Below are positions 21,633-30,726 of a DNA stretch of 40,298 nt, in pieces. The stretch's first letter is position 1. Each line of letters begins with the position of its first letter. A program made the translations under genes and the position numbers. Source of the DNA: a virus; IMG/VR virus record IMGVR_UViG_3300021057_000021, positions 1 to 40,298 of that record. One strand, 5' to 3'. The notes beneath the pieces were generated by a model. That model was not told the DNA's origin, did not search any database, and worked only from the letters and a program-made list of their open reading frames with translations.

Positions 21633-22859
21633 TCACCCCAGTGCGAGACGCAGCGCGCTCAGGGTGAGTTCGCTCGTGGTGGTCCCGCCAGTATAGAAGT
21701 CAAAGGACAGGCGCTCGCGATTGATCCCGCCACCCATCTGCACAGGCTTGCGCTCGGTCATGCATGCGTTCGGCGCGTAGAGCGCAACGCGCTTACCGGT
21801 CGCTGCACCATTCAGTCCGTACAGCAGATGATAATACTGGGAGTCAGAGTCCCACCGTCCGGGCCACGTGGGCGAAGCCGTGGCCGCTTCCGCGTCGACG
21901 ACGACGGTAGCGCGGATCGTCGCTGGGGAGCGCTGGAGTTCGGTGATCGACTGGAACGCATTGACGCCACCCGGCCCCACCTTGGCCACCACACCGATGG
22001 TGTATTCGAGTTCGAACGAGCGAACGTTGTAGGTCTGGCGCGTCGCGGTCCCTGAGTTCTGGATAAACAGGCTGCCACCCGCGCACGGCGCAGGGTTGAA
22101 CGCGTCAACGCCGGTAGCCGTCGGGAACGTGACGGACACGGGCTCCCACCACGCAACCCCGAACGTGATCGAAATGCGCGGGATCTCGCCCGGGGAGAGT
22201 CCAGTGATCCGTACGCTCGTCGGGTAGCACCCGTGACAGAGATACTGCTGGTTAGCGGTAAGCAGCCTGCACCGGAGCGACGAGGCGGACGCACTGGCCG
22301 CGGTTTCCGTCGCATAGATACACACCGACGACGCGATCACGTCCCCGTTATTCAGGATCCCCGGGATCGCGGTGAGGTGAGTCAGCGTGCTGGATCCGTG
22401 CGCGCTGACCACGGACGGCTGGCCACCTCCGCGGCCGTCCCCGAGAGAGCCGCAGAACACGACTCCACCGACGGTGAGACCTGAGGCGGAGGCCGTCGGG
22501 GACGACGTGACAGACCCCGATCCGGTCCCTGTCGTGCCAGTGCCCGAGGACGTGGCGTTACCGAACACGTACCCCAAAAAGTCCTCGTGCTCTTCGAGGG
22601 TGATCGCCCCTGCGGTGGTAGAGCCATGGCCCGGGATCCAGAGTTCGATCGTGAACTCGCCACCCATGACGCCACGGACACCCATGGTTCCATCCTGCAG
22701 GCGCTGCACTGTCCGAGCCCCGGACACCTTGGCGTGTGTCAGCCCGCTGGCGTCGATCTCCCCGAGGACTGCGAGACGTCCCGAGACCGTCGACGCGTTC
22801 TCAGCGAACGAGGATTCGAGGGCATACTCGAACGCGCCGAGCGCGCTCGAACGGCTCAC
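21633..22859 (-). CDS. Major tail (tube) protein
   Basis: 408 residues from GTG 22859 (GTGA overlap with the mini-gene). The opening G-A-F-E-Y-A-L-E-S-S and VRGVMGGEFTIELWIPG pattern match tail-tube proteins, followed by Ser/Thr/Gly-rich beta sequence. Long for the family (typical 140-300), with an inserted Ser/Gly-rich region near residues 105-165 that may be a surface domain. The long beta-rich run supports a structural role. Confidence 0.75.
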   Translation of the reverse strand: MSRSSALGAFEYALESSFAENASTVSGRLAVLGEIDASGLTHAKVSGARTVQRLQDGTMGVRGVMGGEFTIELWIPGHGSTTAGAITLEEHEDFLGYVFGNATSSGTGTTGTGSGSVTSSPTASASGLTVGGVVFCGSLGDGRGGGQPSVVSAHGSSTLTHLTAIPGILNNGDVIASSVCIYATETAASASASSLRCRLLTANQQYLCHGCYPTSVRITGLSPGEIPRISITFGVAWWEPVSVTFPTATGVDAFNPAPCAGGSLFIQNSGTATRQTYNVRSFELEYTIGVVAKVGPGGVNAFQSITELQRSPATIRATVVVDAEAATASPTWPGRWDSDSQYYHLLYGLNGAATGKRVALYAPNACMTERKPVQMGGGINRERLSFDFYTGGTTTSELTLSALRLALG

Positions 22860-22912
22860 TTAGTCCCCGCGGACACCCTTTCCACGGACTGTGTCCGTTC
22901 GAGTGTGGTCAT
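22856..22912 (-). CDS. 18-codon mini-gene coupling two tail genes
   Basis: MTTLERTQSVERVSAGTK, then stop. Its ATG overlaps the previous stop as ATGA and its TGA overlaps the tail-tube GTG as GTGA, so ribosomes can pass directly through three genes. It is probably a translational-coupling leader that sets tube-protein output. Whether the peptide itself has a role is unknown. Confidence 0.55.
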   Translation of the reverse strand: MTTLERTQSVERVSAGTK

Positions 22913-23379
22913 GGCATAGCCCTCCAATACTGCACTTCGAGCCTGAGCACACTATACGCACAGGCTTGTCCTTCCTCGTACGTAGAATCGATCGTCCGCA
23001 CTGTGCCTGACACCGCGGTTTCCAGCGACGCATATCCGTTCGTGCCGATAGCGTCGGACACCTGCCGCATGTCCGACTCCATGAGGTCCCGGCGATCCAT
23101 GGCAGCGAGCGGCCCGCCCTGGAAGTCTAGCGGATAGGCGATCTCGCACACCACTTCGGTCTGGATCCACTCCTGATCGGTGTTCGTGACCGTCGGGTAA
23201 AGCAGCGTCCCGGTCCCGTACACCGAGAACAGACGGAGCGACGCGATCGGGTGCTCCTCGCAGAACGGCCGGAATGGGACCACGGCCTTATGCTCGCGGA
23301 ATGGCCGGCCCGCGAGGAGGAGCGGAGACAGTGCCTTGACCGTCGTGGCCATGGACTGGCGAATGCCTGACACGCTCAC
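22909..23379 (-). CDS. Tail terminator-like protein
   Basis: 156 residues from GTG 23379. A compact alpha/beta protein with ATTVKALSPLLLAGRP near the N-terminus, DAIGTNGYASLETAV in the middle and an aromatic beta end (SVLRLEVQYWRAMP). It lies between head-completion genes and the tail-tube gene, the place of tail terminators (gpU-like). Synteny is the main evidence. Confidence 0.6.
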   Translation of the reverse strand: MSVSGIRQSMATTVKALSPLLLAGRPFREHKAVVPFRPFCEEHPIASLRLFSVYGTGTLLYPTVTNTDQEWIQTEVVCEIAYPLDFQGGPLAAMDRRDLMESDMRQVSDAIGTNGYASLETAVSGTVRTIDSTYEEGQACAYSVLRLEVQYWRAMP

Positions 23380-23540
23380 TTGCTAGGCTCCGAAGTGGCG
23401 GGCTGGTCAGGGAGGCACGCTAGGAGCTTTGCCACGATCGCATGCTTGACGCGCGCGATCGAAACGTTCGGCGCGGCCCAGTGTTCGAGCAAGTCGAGCA
23501 GTAGGGCCTTTTCCTGCGCGGTAAAGACGGGCTCGCTCAT
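23376..23540 (-). CDS. Hypothetical 54-residue protein
   Basis: ATG 23540 overlaps the prior stop (ATGA); the stop overlaps the next GTG (GTGA). Helical (PVFTAQEKALLLDLLEHW; RVKHAIVAKLLACLPDQ). It fits tightly between two coupled genes and has normal composition, so it is likely real. Function unknown. Confidence 0.65.
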   Translation of the reverse strand: MSEPVFTAQEKALLLDLLEHWAAPNVSIARVKHAIVAKLLACLPDQPATSEPSK

Positions 23541-24421
23541 ACGACGATCCGCAGCTCCCCCGACGAGGTCTGATAGACCGAGCCCACCCCGAGCCCACCG
23601 GCCACGGCTGCGGCGTTGTTCGCGTAGGTCGAGATCGAACTGAGCTTAAGCAGCGTGGCCAGGGTAAAACTGGAGACCGTGGTACCGCTGCGCGCGACCG
23701 TAAACACCGCGCCTGCGGCGCCATAGGCATCGTTCACCGCGCGAAACGCGAACGTGTCACCCGCCCCGTAATCGAAGTCCCAGAACTTGTTATTTGCCGA
23801 GCCCGTCCCCGACTCGAAAAGCGCCTTACCCTTGAGGTGGAAGTTTGTATTCGCGTTCGCCTGCGTCGCGATACCCACGCGCACGGTCCCGTCCCTTGTC
23901 ATATGGACGATCGTGGTGGTGTCGTCCTGGGCCAGGAAGTGGTGGATCGCTCCGGTAAAGCTATTGTGGTTCTCGCCGCTCGACCGGATGATCGAGAAGT
24001 AGTGTGGGCGGACGTTCGTTCCGTTCGTGTGCTGATAGTTCCAACCGCCGGCTACCAGTTCGGTGGTTCCATCCGCGGCGGTATCGTAGGTCTCCATCTG
24101 CAGAAAGATCGCGGGCTCTGCGTTATTGACGCGCTGCCCGGGTGCGATCCAGTTGTAGCCGAGCGTTAGGAGTACGTCGTGCCGCGTGATGCTCGCGTGC
24201 GGGTGGTCGAAGTAGTACTGACTGATCGTCCAATTCGGGTAGGTCGAATCCAGGCTGGTGAACGCCATGTGATTCGTTCCCGTCGGGTACGTCGTCGCTG
24301 TGCCTGAAAAGCCGTTGATCGTCGTGGCCACGTCCGACAAAAACGTGGACAGTTGATTCCGGTTATTCGGCACCACTGGCAGGGTGGAAAGCCAGAGTCC
24401 CGTGGGCGCGGTCAGCGGCAT
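23537..24421 (-). CDS. Beta-rich structural protein (fibre/decoration-like)
   Basis: 294 residues. Aromatic, Thr/Asn-rich beta sequence (TATTYPTGTNHMAFTS; FHLKGKALFESGTGS) with a terminal AVAGGLGVGSVYQTSSGELR of the kind found at the C-termini of fibre proteins. ATG 24421. Probably a virion fibre or head decoration; the module position before the tail genes is unusual for a tail fibre. Confidence 0.6.
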   Translation of the reverse strand: MPLTAPTGLWLSTLPVVPNNRNQLSTFLSDVATTINGFSGTATTYPTGTNHMAFTSLDSTYPNWTISQYYFDHPHASITRHDVLLTLGYNWIAPGQRVNNAEPAIFLQMETYDTAADGTTELVAGGWNYQHTNGTNVRPHYFSIIRSSGENHNSFTGAIHHFLAQDDTTTIVHMTRDGTVRVGIATQANANTNFHLKGKALFESGTGSANNKFWDFDYGAGDTFAFRAVNDAYGAAGAVFTVARSGTTVSSFTLATLLKLSSISTYANNAAAVAGGLGVGSVYQTSSGELRIVV

Positions 24422-24426
24422 CCGGT

Positions 24427-25053
24427 TTACGGCTCCGTCGCCACAGCCTGCGCCGCGCCAGAGTCGAACCGGGCGCGCGCTTGCGTCTTACTCGCCCCGT
24501 TATCCACTGCATAGATCCGCGTGATCCCGGCTGACGGCGCTGCAGGCTCCGCGATCTGCGGCAGCTCTAGGTAACTCTCGAACCGATGATTCAGGTTGCT
24601 GACCACCTGCGAACCCGACCCGTAGATCGATGCCGCGCCTCCGCCCGCGAGCGCCCACAGATCAGCCGAGATCCGATACAGCCCGGTGTTCGAGTCACCG
24701 ATGAACGCGAGCCCGCAGTCTGTAGCGGAGCCCGCGTCAATGAAGATCTGGCCACCCGTGGACATGTTCAGGTCAGTTCCGTTGATCACGCTGAGCCCGG
24801 CGGTAGCGACGAGTCCGCTCCCCGTTTGTACATAGGCCTGCAGTAGCCCGCCTGTGGTGGCCGCAACTGTATTGCTGGTGAAATACAGGCCGGTATTCGC
24901 GGCGCTGGTGCTACGGATGCCCGGCGCGGACTCGGATCCGTCTGGCACGGTCAGTACGCCCGTAAACGTCGACGTCCCGCTGACTGAGAGCGTCGTTACC
25001 GTCAGGGACGCGAAGCCCGACTGATACCCGCGCGCTCCGCTCGCGTAGCCCAT
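24427..25053 (-). CDS. Fibre-like virion protein
   Basis: 208 residues, ATG 25053 (TAATG overlap). N-terminus MGYASGARGYQSGFASLTV, then repeats of T-V-S-G-T-S-T-F. The A-F-I-G-D-S-N-T-G-L-Y motif is a familiar collagen-like/fibre signature repeated in phage fibres. The C-terminal GITRIYAVDNGASKTQARARF is typical of trimeric fibre ends. Together with the neighbour it may form an appendage on the head or neck. Confidence 0.7.
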   Translation of the reverse strand: MGYASGARGYQSGFASLTVTTLSVSGTSTFTGVLTVPDGSESAPGIRSTSAANTGLYFTSNTVAATTGGLLQAYVQTGSGLVATAGLSVINGTDLNMSTGGQIFIDAGSATDCGLAFIGDSNTGLYRISADLWALAGGGAASIYGSGSQVVSNLNHRFESYLELPQIAEPAAPSAGITRIYAVDNGASKTQARARFDSGAAQAVATEP

Positions 25054-25538
25054 TAGTTGATCCCCACCCCGTGACCCTTGCGGCCCACGAGGAACACGGT
25101 AACCGCGGTCCCGGTTCCGCCGATCGCGGTGATCTCGAAGTAGAGACGGGACGCGTGCGCCGTGAACGTCACCACCTCGCAGTGACGGATCGTATTCGAG
25201 CCCGTCTCCCCGATGGCTGCGCCCGCGTTGATCACCCCCTTCGTCGCGTCGCCACCCGGGCCAGCCGGACACCACGCGCCCGCGGAGATACTGCCGAGCG
25301 TGCCGAACATGAGCCACTGACGAATCGTGACCGTCATCGTCCCCGAGCCCGCAGTGCTCACCACGACGAGAGAGAGATCCTGCGGCATCTGTCCGCCGAA
25401 CGCGGAGATGATGTCTCGCACCGCGATCCCTGCAGTGGCGTTCGCAGGCGGCGAGTTAACCGCAGTCTCCGAGGCGAGAACCTCGATCGCGATCAGGGTG
25501 TCGCTCCCCGCAATTGTGGTGACGTCGCCGATCGCCAA
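25053..25538 (-). CDS. Hypothetical virion protein
   Basis: 161 residues from a TTG start at 25538 preceded by GGAGGTGA at 6-base spacing. Beta-rich, with Gly/Thr/Ala content (VVSTAGSGTMTVTIRQW; RLYFEITAIGGTGTAVTVFL). Looks like a small jelly-roll or Ig-like virion protein, possibly capsid decoration. No family named. Confidence 0.6.
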   Translation of the reverse strand: MAIGDVTTIAGSDTLIAIEVLASETAVNSPPANATAGIAVRDIISAFGGQMPQDLSLVVVSTAGSGTMTVTIRQWLMFGTLGSISAGAWCPAGPGGDATKGVINAGAAIGETGSNTIRHCEVVTFTAHASRLYFEITAIGGTGTAVTVFLVGRKGHGVGIN

Positions 25539-25541
25539 AGC

Positions 25542-26480
25542 TCACCTCCGCCAGATGGGTGCCCTTTCTGTCACCGCGGCTGCGCCTGACTCGGTGACTT
25601 GCTGGTTAACGCGAGGCTGTCCGATCAGAGCCTCATACCGATCCCAGTACCGATCGCGCGCACTATCGCGCGCGGTCTGTCCCACTCCGCCGTGGTCGAA
25701 CGCTTGCTCCGCCACGAGTGCCACGGCCTTAAGCCTGATCAGCTCGTTCAATACAGGCTGATTGCGGAACGCGTGATCCGCGAGGTCCCGCTCCCACAGG
25801 TCTAGCTTGACCTGCGCCACGGCCTCCGCGATCACTTGCTCACCCTGACCCACGCGATCATCGGTGTGCAACCGGGACAGCCACCCGCGAGACAGCCGAT
25901 CGACATCGGCCGGGGTAACCGTGTGCTGGAACGGATAGCGGACGAGATCAAAGAACGTGACACCCCGATACGTCACCGAGGACACGACGTAGGTCCAGAC
26001 CGCGCGCCACCTGGGGCGAGGGGAGAGCGGGTGGCTAAGGTTGTTCGTGTCGGCCACCCATGTGCTATCGACCGTCGCTGTCAGTCGGGTGGACACGAGC
26101 GTGTCCGCGCTCGCGTAGTCCGCCTGCATCGGGGTGCGGCTGTACGCGTTCGTGTTCGGGGTGTCGATGCGCGCGATCTCGATCCACTCGCGCTCCCCCG
26201 TCGCGGCCGTGGCCAGGAATTGACGGCCGCGAACGAGCCCGGTTACCGAGGACAGATTCAACTTCGTATCGTCGGACTGACTGAGCCCGCTCGCTGCGTT
26301 GAACGTCAGAGACACGGACTCGATCGACGGTGACCCCAGGGCAGAGCGCGCGGTGTTCGTGTCCGCCTCGGTATCTTCCCAGACTTGCACCGACGACACC
26401 GACGACGGCCGACCCTCTGGCGCATCGAAGTAGAGCGTTTGGCCAGTGACCGCAAAGAGGATGTCTTGCGCGTCAGTCAC
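25542..26480 (-). CDS. Head-tail connector / neck protein
   Basis: 312 residues from GTG 26480 (GTGA). A beta-rich N-terminal half, then a helical C-terminal half (VIAEAVAQVKLDLWERDLADH; LIRLKAVALVAEQAF). Position after the capsid region fits an adaptor. The repeated C-terminal helices with charged faces support assembly contacts. Function by context. Confidence 0.6.
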   Translation of the reverse strand: MTDAQDILFAVTGQTLYFDAPEGRPSSVSSVQVWEDTEADTNTARSALGSPSIESVSLTFNAASGLSQSDDTKLNLSSVTGLVRGRQFLATAATGEREWIEIARIDTPNTNAYSRTPMQADYASADTLVSTRLTATVDSTWVADTNNLSHPLSPRPRWRAVWTYVVSSVTYRGVTFFDLVRYPFQHTVTPADVDRLSRGWLSRLHTDDRVGQGEQVIAEAVAQVKLDLWERDLADHAFRNQPVLNELIRLKAVALVAEQAFDHGGVGQTARDSARDRYWDRYEALIGQPRVNQQVTESGAAAVTERAPIWRR

Positions 26481-27079
26481 TTGACCCACCACGGGCCGAG
26501 CTTGCCCGTCGACTTGTCGCAGATCCGTTCGGCCTTGGCCCAGAACATCCGCTCCGAGTCCGCCACGCTCTTACCGACGAAGTCACCGCGCGGGGTGATC
26601 ACGTCGACCATGAGCGTTGCCCACTCGTCCGCGAGCGCGGGGATCGTGTAATCGTTCGTGAGGCTCGGGCGGAACCGAGACTTGATCCCGACGATGCGAG
26701 ACAGCCGCGCGATGATCTTCGCCTCGCGCTCGTTCTTTGGCTTGCGGGACAGGAACGCCGTCCGCTTGCTCGGGCGCTTCGTGGGCCGTGCGATCGCAGA
26801 CTCCCCGACCAGCGTGGACTTATAGACTGTGTGCCCCGACTTCTCGGCCACCCGCTGCGCGCGCTTACTCGGGTTCGGCGCGACCACAGGCTTACGCTCG
26901 ACGACCGCATGCTCAGCCTCGCGCTCTACCGCGTCCGCGATCCGCAGCTCCTCGGTAACCAGGGTCTCGACGTCCGCGCTCGATGGATCACGGCCCGTGC
27001 CCCGGAGCCACGCTAGCCGATCCTCGATCAGCGTGTCCCGGATCCAGGCCGGATCCACCGTGGGGCGCGGGGCTGTCAC
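26477..27079 (-). CDS. Hypothetical basic head/neck protein
   Basis: 200 residues, GTG start (GTGA). Basic middle part (KRPSKRTAFLSRKPKNEREAK) and a C-terminal segment (ADSERMFWAKAERICDKS). No motif recognised. It lies between the head and tail blocks; a neck, head-completion or minor capsid role is possible. Confidence 0.6.
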   Translation of the reverse strand: MTAPRPTVDPAWIRDTLIEDRLAWLRGTGRDPSSADVETLVTEELRIADAVEREAEHAVVERKPVVAPNPSKRAQRVAEKSGHTVYKSTLVGESAIARPTKRPSKRTAFLSRKPKNEREAKIIARLSRIVGIKSRFRPSLTNDYTIPALADEWATLMVDVITPRGDFVGKSVADSERMFWAKAERICDKSTGKLGPWWVK

Positions 27080-27705
27080 TTCCGCTTGCCCCCGGACTCC
27101 GCTTGCTCTGCGCGCTCCATGAGCGCCTGTGCGAGCGTACGCATCGCCTCAGCCGTAACGGTCTGGCCAGCGCGCAGAGCGTCGATCGTTTCCTCGTGGT
27201 GGCGTTCACGCTGATCGCGATCGCGATCGGCCTCGCGCTTGTGCGCCTCAGCCTTAGCAGCCTCGCGCTCCTCGTGGCGCGCCTTGCGATAGTCCCGCTC
27301 GATCAGCGCATGGGGGCACGGGTTCTGCGGCCCGAACCCCCCACCCGTACACGGCTGGTGCTTACTCGGGTCTAGCAGGTCCTCGCACTGGATATGACGG
27401 GGCGAAATGGTCTCCGAGGCCACGAGGGCAATCGGACACCGGCCCCACGGCAGCCAACCGGCCCGAGTCTTAGCGGCGTACTTTTGCGCCTTGTATGGAG
27501 TCTCCCCATCCTCGGCGCGCGCGTTCGCGTTCCCCAGTGGCAGCGGGCACACCGTGCCACTGGGCTTAAGCATGAGCGCACTCCGCACCCCGGGGATCTT
27601 TTCGATCACCTCGCGGATCACTCCGCGCTCATCGCGCGTACGGATCACGCGCTGAGGGGGACGCCAAGTAGCGCCGTCTACGACTCGGTTACGGTTGATC
27701 TGCAC
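27076..27705 (-). CDS. Coiled-coil protein with N-terminal cysteine-rich domain
   Basis: 209 residues, GTG start at 27705 with GGAGG upstream. An N-terminal domain with C-P-L-P, C-P-I and CTGG...C-P cysteines is followed by a strongly charged coiled coil (about 145-195, HEEREAAKAEAHKREADRDR). Possibly a metal-bound head protein or assembly factor. No family named. Confidence 0.65.
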   Translation of the reverse strand: MQINRNRVVDGATWRPPQRVIRTRDERGVIREVIEKIPGVRSALMLKPSGTVCPLPLGNANARAEDGETPYKAQKYAAKTRAGWLPWGRCPIALVASETISPRHIQCEDLLDPSKHQPCTGGGFGPQNPCPHALIERDYRKARHEEREAAKAEAHKREADRDRDQRERHHEETIDALRAGQTVTAEAMRTLAQALMERAEQAESGGKRK

Positions 27706-27719
27706 TCACCCTCCAAGGG

Positions 27720-28391
27720 TTAGCGGGGCGACCCTTCCGCGTACTCCACACAGAAGTCCCACCGGCCAACGCCAGTGGCTCCCATGAGGATCAGGTTTCG
27801 GATCACGATGCCTTCGTCAGCCGCGAGGACGAGCGGGTACGCGTTGCCACCCTCGGCCAGTTGACGGCCGAACAGTGTTCCGAATCCCTCGCGCGCACCC
27901 GATGCCGCATCCGGCACGGTGTCCCCGATCGCCGATGACCACCCGGACAGGATTCCGATCGGGTTCGCGTCGAGGGTCTGTGTACCCGCGGTGAGCGCCC
28001 CGGTATCGGCCACGCGGCACAGGCCCGCGGTGGCCAGGATCGACGCGGGAAACGCGGCCAGGAGTCCGCCCGTATCGGACACGGTAGAGCCCGTGTCCAC
28101 GGCCGTGGCTCCGGTGTAACTCGCAGTGAAACTGCGCGCGACGATCAGATCGCACCCGGTCTCCTGCGCGGTACCATAGGCCGTGGTCAGGGTGAACTTC
28201 GCCCCGACGTAGTGGATCGCCAGTTGCGTAGTTGACGTGTTCGCCCGACGGAGCACGAACAGGTGACCAGCGGTAGCGGTACGCGCCGCGATCGTGGTAA
28301 CCGCGCCCGTGGACACCACGAGGCGACGGACGTTGGTAGCGTCAAATCCGGCATTGCTACCGGACTGCGGATAGGAAGCAAGGAGTGTCAT
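27720..28391 (-). CDS. Structural protein next to capsid gene
   Basis: 223 residues. ATG 28391 follows AGGAGGT at 7-base spacing. Beta-rich, Gly/Ala/Thr (TGAVTTIAARTATAGHLFVL; IVARSFTASYTGATAVDTG) with an IVIRNLILMGATGVGRWDF end. Placement directly after the capsid gene suggests capsid decoration or head fibre. Confidence 0.65.
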   Translation of the reverse strand: MTLLASYPQSGSNAGFDATNVRRLVVSTGAVTTIAARTATAGHLFVLRRANTSTTQLAIHYVGAKFTLTTAYGTAQETGCDLIVARSFTASYTGATAVDTGSTVSDTGGLLAAFPASILATAGLCRVADTGALTAGTQTLDANPIGILSGWSSAIGDTVPDAASGAREGFGTLFGRQLAEGGNAYPLVLAADEGIVIRNLILMGATGVGRWDFCVEYAEGSPR

Positions 28392-28407
28392 GGTTCATAC
28401 CTCCTGA

Positions 28408-29358
28408 TCACGCGTCCGTGATGATCGACGAACCCGCCGCGTCGAGGAGTTCCCCGACACCGACGCGCATGGTCGCGACGTACTCAGTAGCGCGGAGGCT
28501 GATGTCCCGGTCCGTCTCCAGACGGAACATCCGCTTCCACACGATACCGAGCGCAGCCATCGAGTCATTAGCCGGGCTCGACGGAACGAAACAGGCTCCT
28601 GTCACGTTCGCACCCGAGTCTGCGGTATCTGTCAATCCTGAAGACCAGACGGGGTATCCGCGGAACGTCATAACCTGGCCATTGCTCATACCCGCGTTAG
28701 CCCCGAGCCCCGGTGATCCCAGGAGTCGATCCTGCGCCGCGGTGTACACAGCCGACGAGGTCGAATTCGCGATCAGCGCCGCTTCGACGTCGTCGACTTG
28801 CTGCTCGTCGAGGACGTACACCAGCCCGTCGGGGGCACGGATACCGCGCTTGCGGATACCCACCTGCGCCGCGAGCATCTGCGCGACCGTCAGGTCAGCG
28901 CCCGAGACTCCATACGTGTTCGAGAACGCGGACAGCAGTGCACAGACGTCGTCCTCAAGACAGGTCATGAGGATACGCGTCGAATCCTGCAGAACGATCC
29001 GCAACCAGTCGATTCCAGCAATGGAATCCTCCAGCACGTTATCGGTAATCGTCCGCATCACTCCGAACTCGGACGCGGTCAAAGTGACCTTGTTAGAATC
29101 CAGAGCAGTATTCGACAGATCCGTCGCTTGCGTGGCATTGAACTCTGTGTCAACGCCAGAGCCACCATCCCCGACCGTCCCCATATCGGAAGCCAGACTC
29201 CACGCGTCGACCGCGTTGGACGCCTGTCCGATCAGCGAGTATTCGCGAAGGAACTGAGTGGCAACCACCCAGTCATGCGCATAGTCCATCATCAGCGGAT
29301 CGATGATGGCCGAGTAATAAACGTCATTCAGAGTGGTAGTGGTACTTTCTGCAGTCAC
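28408..29358 (-). CDS. Major capsid protein, HK97-like
   Basis: 316 residues from GTG 29358, with GAGGAG 4 bases upstream. Size and composition fit a HK97-fold capsid protein: an N-terminal arm, E-loop-like region near residues 60-110, and a C-terminal domain with WSSGLTDTADSGANVTG then FRLETDRDISLRATEYV. Preceded by a Glu/Ala/Arg-rich scaffold-like gene, the standard order. No separate protease gene is evident. Confidence 0.8.
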   Translation of the reverse strand: MTAESTTTTLNDVYYSAIIDPLMMDYAHDWVVATQFLREYSLIGQASNAVDAWSLASDMGTVGDGGSGVDTEFNATQATDLSNTALDSNKVTLTASEFGVMRTITDNVLEDSIAGIDWLRIVLQDSTRILMTCLEDDVCALLSAFSNTYGVSGADLTVAQMLAAQVGIRKRGIRAPDGLVYVLDEQQVDDVEAALIANSTSSAVYTAAQDRLLGSPGLGANAGMSNGQVMTFRGYPVWSSGLTDTADSGANVTGACFVPSSPANDSMAALGIVWKRMFRLETDRDISLRATEYVATMRVGVGELLDAAGSSIITDA

Positions 29359-29387
29359 GGGACTCCTCGACGGACGCCCTCACCCGG

Positions 29388-30005
29388 TTAGGGTGCGCGT
29401 CGCGATGGAACCGCCAGGCGCAGATCGCGCGCGTATTCCTCTGCCTTTCTGCGGAGAATGTGGTGTGCCTCGCGCTTGCCCTTAAGGGCCTCCAGGCGCT
29501 TGACGTCCTCACTCGTCCACTTGAAGGGATCCCCCGGGCGCTCCCACACAGGTAGTCCCTGTGGGGCTCCACCGTCGGAGCTGTTCTGGATCACGCGTGG
29601 TGCGTCGGGCGTTGTGGTTTGACTTGTGGCCCCGCTGCCCAGGAACGTAGACACCGTCTGCGCGGCCCACTCGGCGGGGTTGTCCGGATCGACGCGAGCG
29701 ATCAAGTCCCGTAGGACTCGCCGCTGATCGGCCGTAACACTACGGCCCGCGAGTGCGTCGTCTAGCGCATCCCTCTGCGCGAGCAGGCGCCGCGGATCTC
29801 CTGGCGGAGTCTGCGGTGCGTCCGGCTTCGGTTCCTTGGCTTGCTTGGCCGCTTCCTTGGCTTTGGCGTCAAACGTCCGGCGAGCGTCAGCCCACGCTGC
29901 ATCACGCGCAGCCTTAACCGCAGCCTCGTGCTCAGCACGAGTCAGGGTCTCAGCGGGCGCAGACTCTACGGTGGGATTGCCCGGTGGGGGAGCGTCATTA
30001 TCCAT
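29388..30005 (-). CDS. Scaffold-like protein
   Basis: 205 residues, ATG 30005 (TGATG). Very charged and helical with Ala/Arg/Asp/Glu (EHEAAVKAARDAAWADARRT; DDALAGRSVTADQRRVLRDL), Pro-rich spacers and a basic C-terminus, as in assembly scaffolds that bind the inside of the capsid through a C-terminal helix. It directly precedes the capsid gene. Confidence 0.75.
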   Translation of the reverse strand: MDNDAPPPGNPTVESAPAETLTRAEHEAAVKAARDAAWADARRTFDAKAKEAAKQAKEPKPDAPQTPPGDPRRLLAQRDALDDALAGRSVTADQRRVLRDLIARVDPDNPAEWAAQTVSTFLGSGATSQTTTPDAPRVIQNSSDGGAPQGLPVWERPGDPFKWTSEDVKRLEALKGKREAHHILRRKAEEYARDLRLAVPSRRAP

Positions 30006-30379
30006 CAGCCTTCCTCGCCCGATTCCCTCGGCGTCAGGGTGTCAGTCCACTCGCTTTCGCCCCACGCATCCGGGGCAGGGAGAGTGATTCCCGCGTCCTG
30101 ACTCACAGGGTCAGGCGCCTGAATCATTGGCGCCGCAGCGGGCGCGGTAAGTACGGTGATCGAATTACCCGCGGCATCGCGCAGAACGATCCCGTTCTCG
30201 TCGGAAATCACCGGCGGAGGTGGCTCCATGGTGAGCGTGACGAACTGGCCGCGAAGATCCACCGGTGGGGTCCGAGGATCACCATCGGTCTCGGCCACCG
30301 CGATGCGCAGCGTCAACTCCAGGCCACGGCCTCGGACGAAAGAGCCACTCGTGATCACGCCGTGAATGTTCATGGTCAT
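30005..30379 (-). CDS. Hypothetical 124-residue protein
   Basis: ATG 30379 (ATGA overlap); the internal ATG gives MNIHGV. Beta-rich (TSGSFVRGRGLELTLRIAVA; RGQFVTLTMEPPPPVIS), then a Pro/Ala-rich tail. Located between portal and scaffold. Could be a small virion protein; not recognised. Confidence 0.6.
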   Translation of the reverse strand: MTMNIHGVITSGSFVRGRGLELTLRIAVAETDGDPRTPPVDLRGQFVTLTMEPPPPVISDENGIVLRDAAGNSITVLTAPAAAPMIQAPDPVSQDAGITLPAPDAWGESEWTDTLTPRESGEEG

Positions 30380-30726
30380 TCGTCCGTGGGTGTATCGGTG
30401 GCACTCCCCGGAGCCCCACCATGCTTGATACTGTATTCGCCACACGTCAGCTCGTCATCCGGAATCCGGTCCGGCAGTCCGAGCCACAGACTCCGCAACT
30501 CCCTAACCTTGATAAAGGGAAGGAAGCCAATAAGCAAGCGCTCTGCGATCGGACGGGACGGTGCGTTAGAGTCCGCCGATCCCGCCGGAGTGGCGGGATC
30601 CTTGGCTGGACTCGTGGCGGGACTCGTCCCGCGTGACTCGGCCTGTGCGATCGCCTCCGCGGGATCAAGTCCGCGCTTTCGCGCCTCCGCCTCGATGCGC
30701 TTCCGGGTGACGTCAGACAGCGCCAC
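30376..30726 (-). CDS. Hypothetical 116-residue protein
   Basis: Start is GTG 30726 after GAGGTGATCC. N-terminal helix (DVTRKRIEAEARKRGLDPAEA), Ser/Pro/Ala-rich linker, then LLIGFLPFIKVRELRSLWLGL and a CGEYS segment. Overlaps the portal stop by 14 bases. Position after the portal suggests a virion or assembly protein; not recognised. Confidence 0.6.
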   Translation of the reverse strand: MALSDVTRKRIEAEARKRGLDPAEAIAQAESRGTSPATSPAKDPATPAGSADSNAPSRPIAERLLIGFLPFIKVRELRSLWLGLPDRIPDDELTCGEYSIKHGGAPGSATDTPTDE

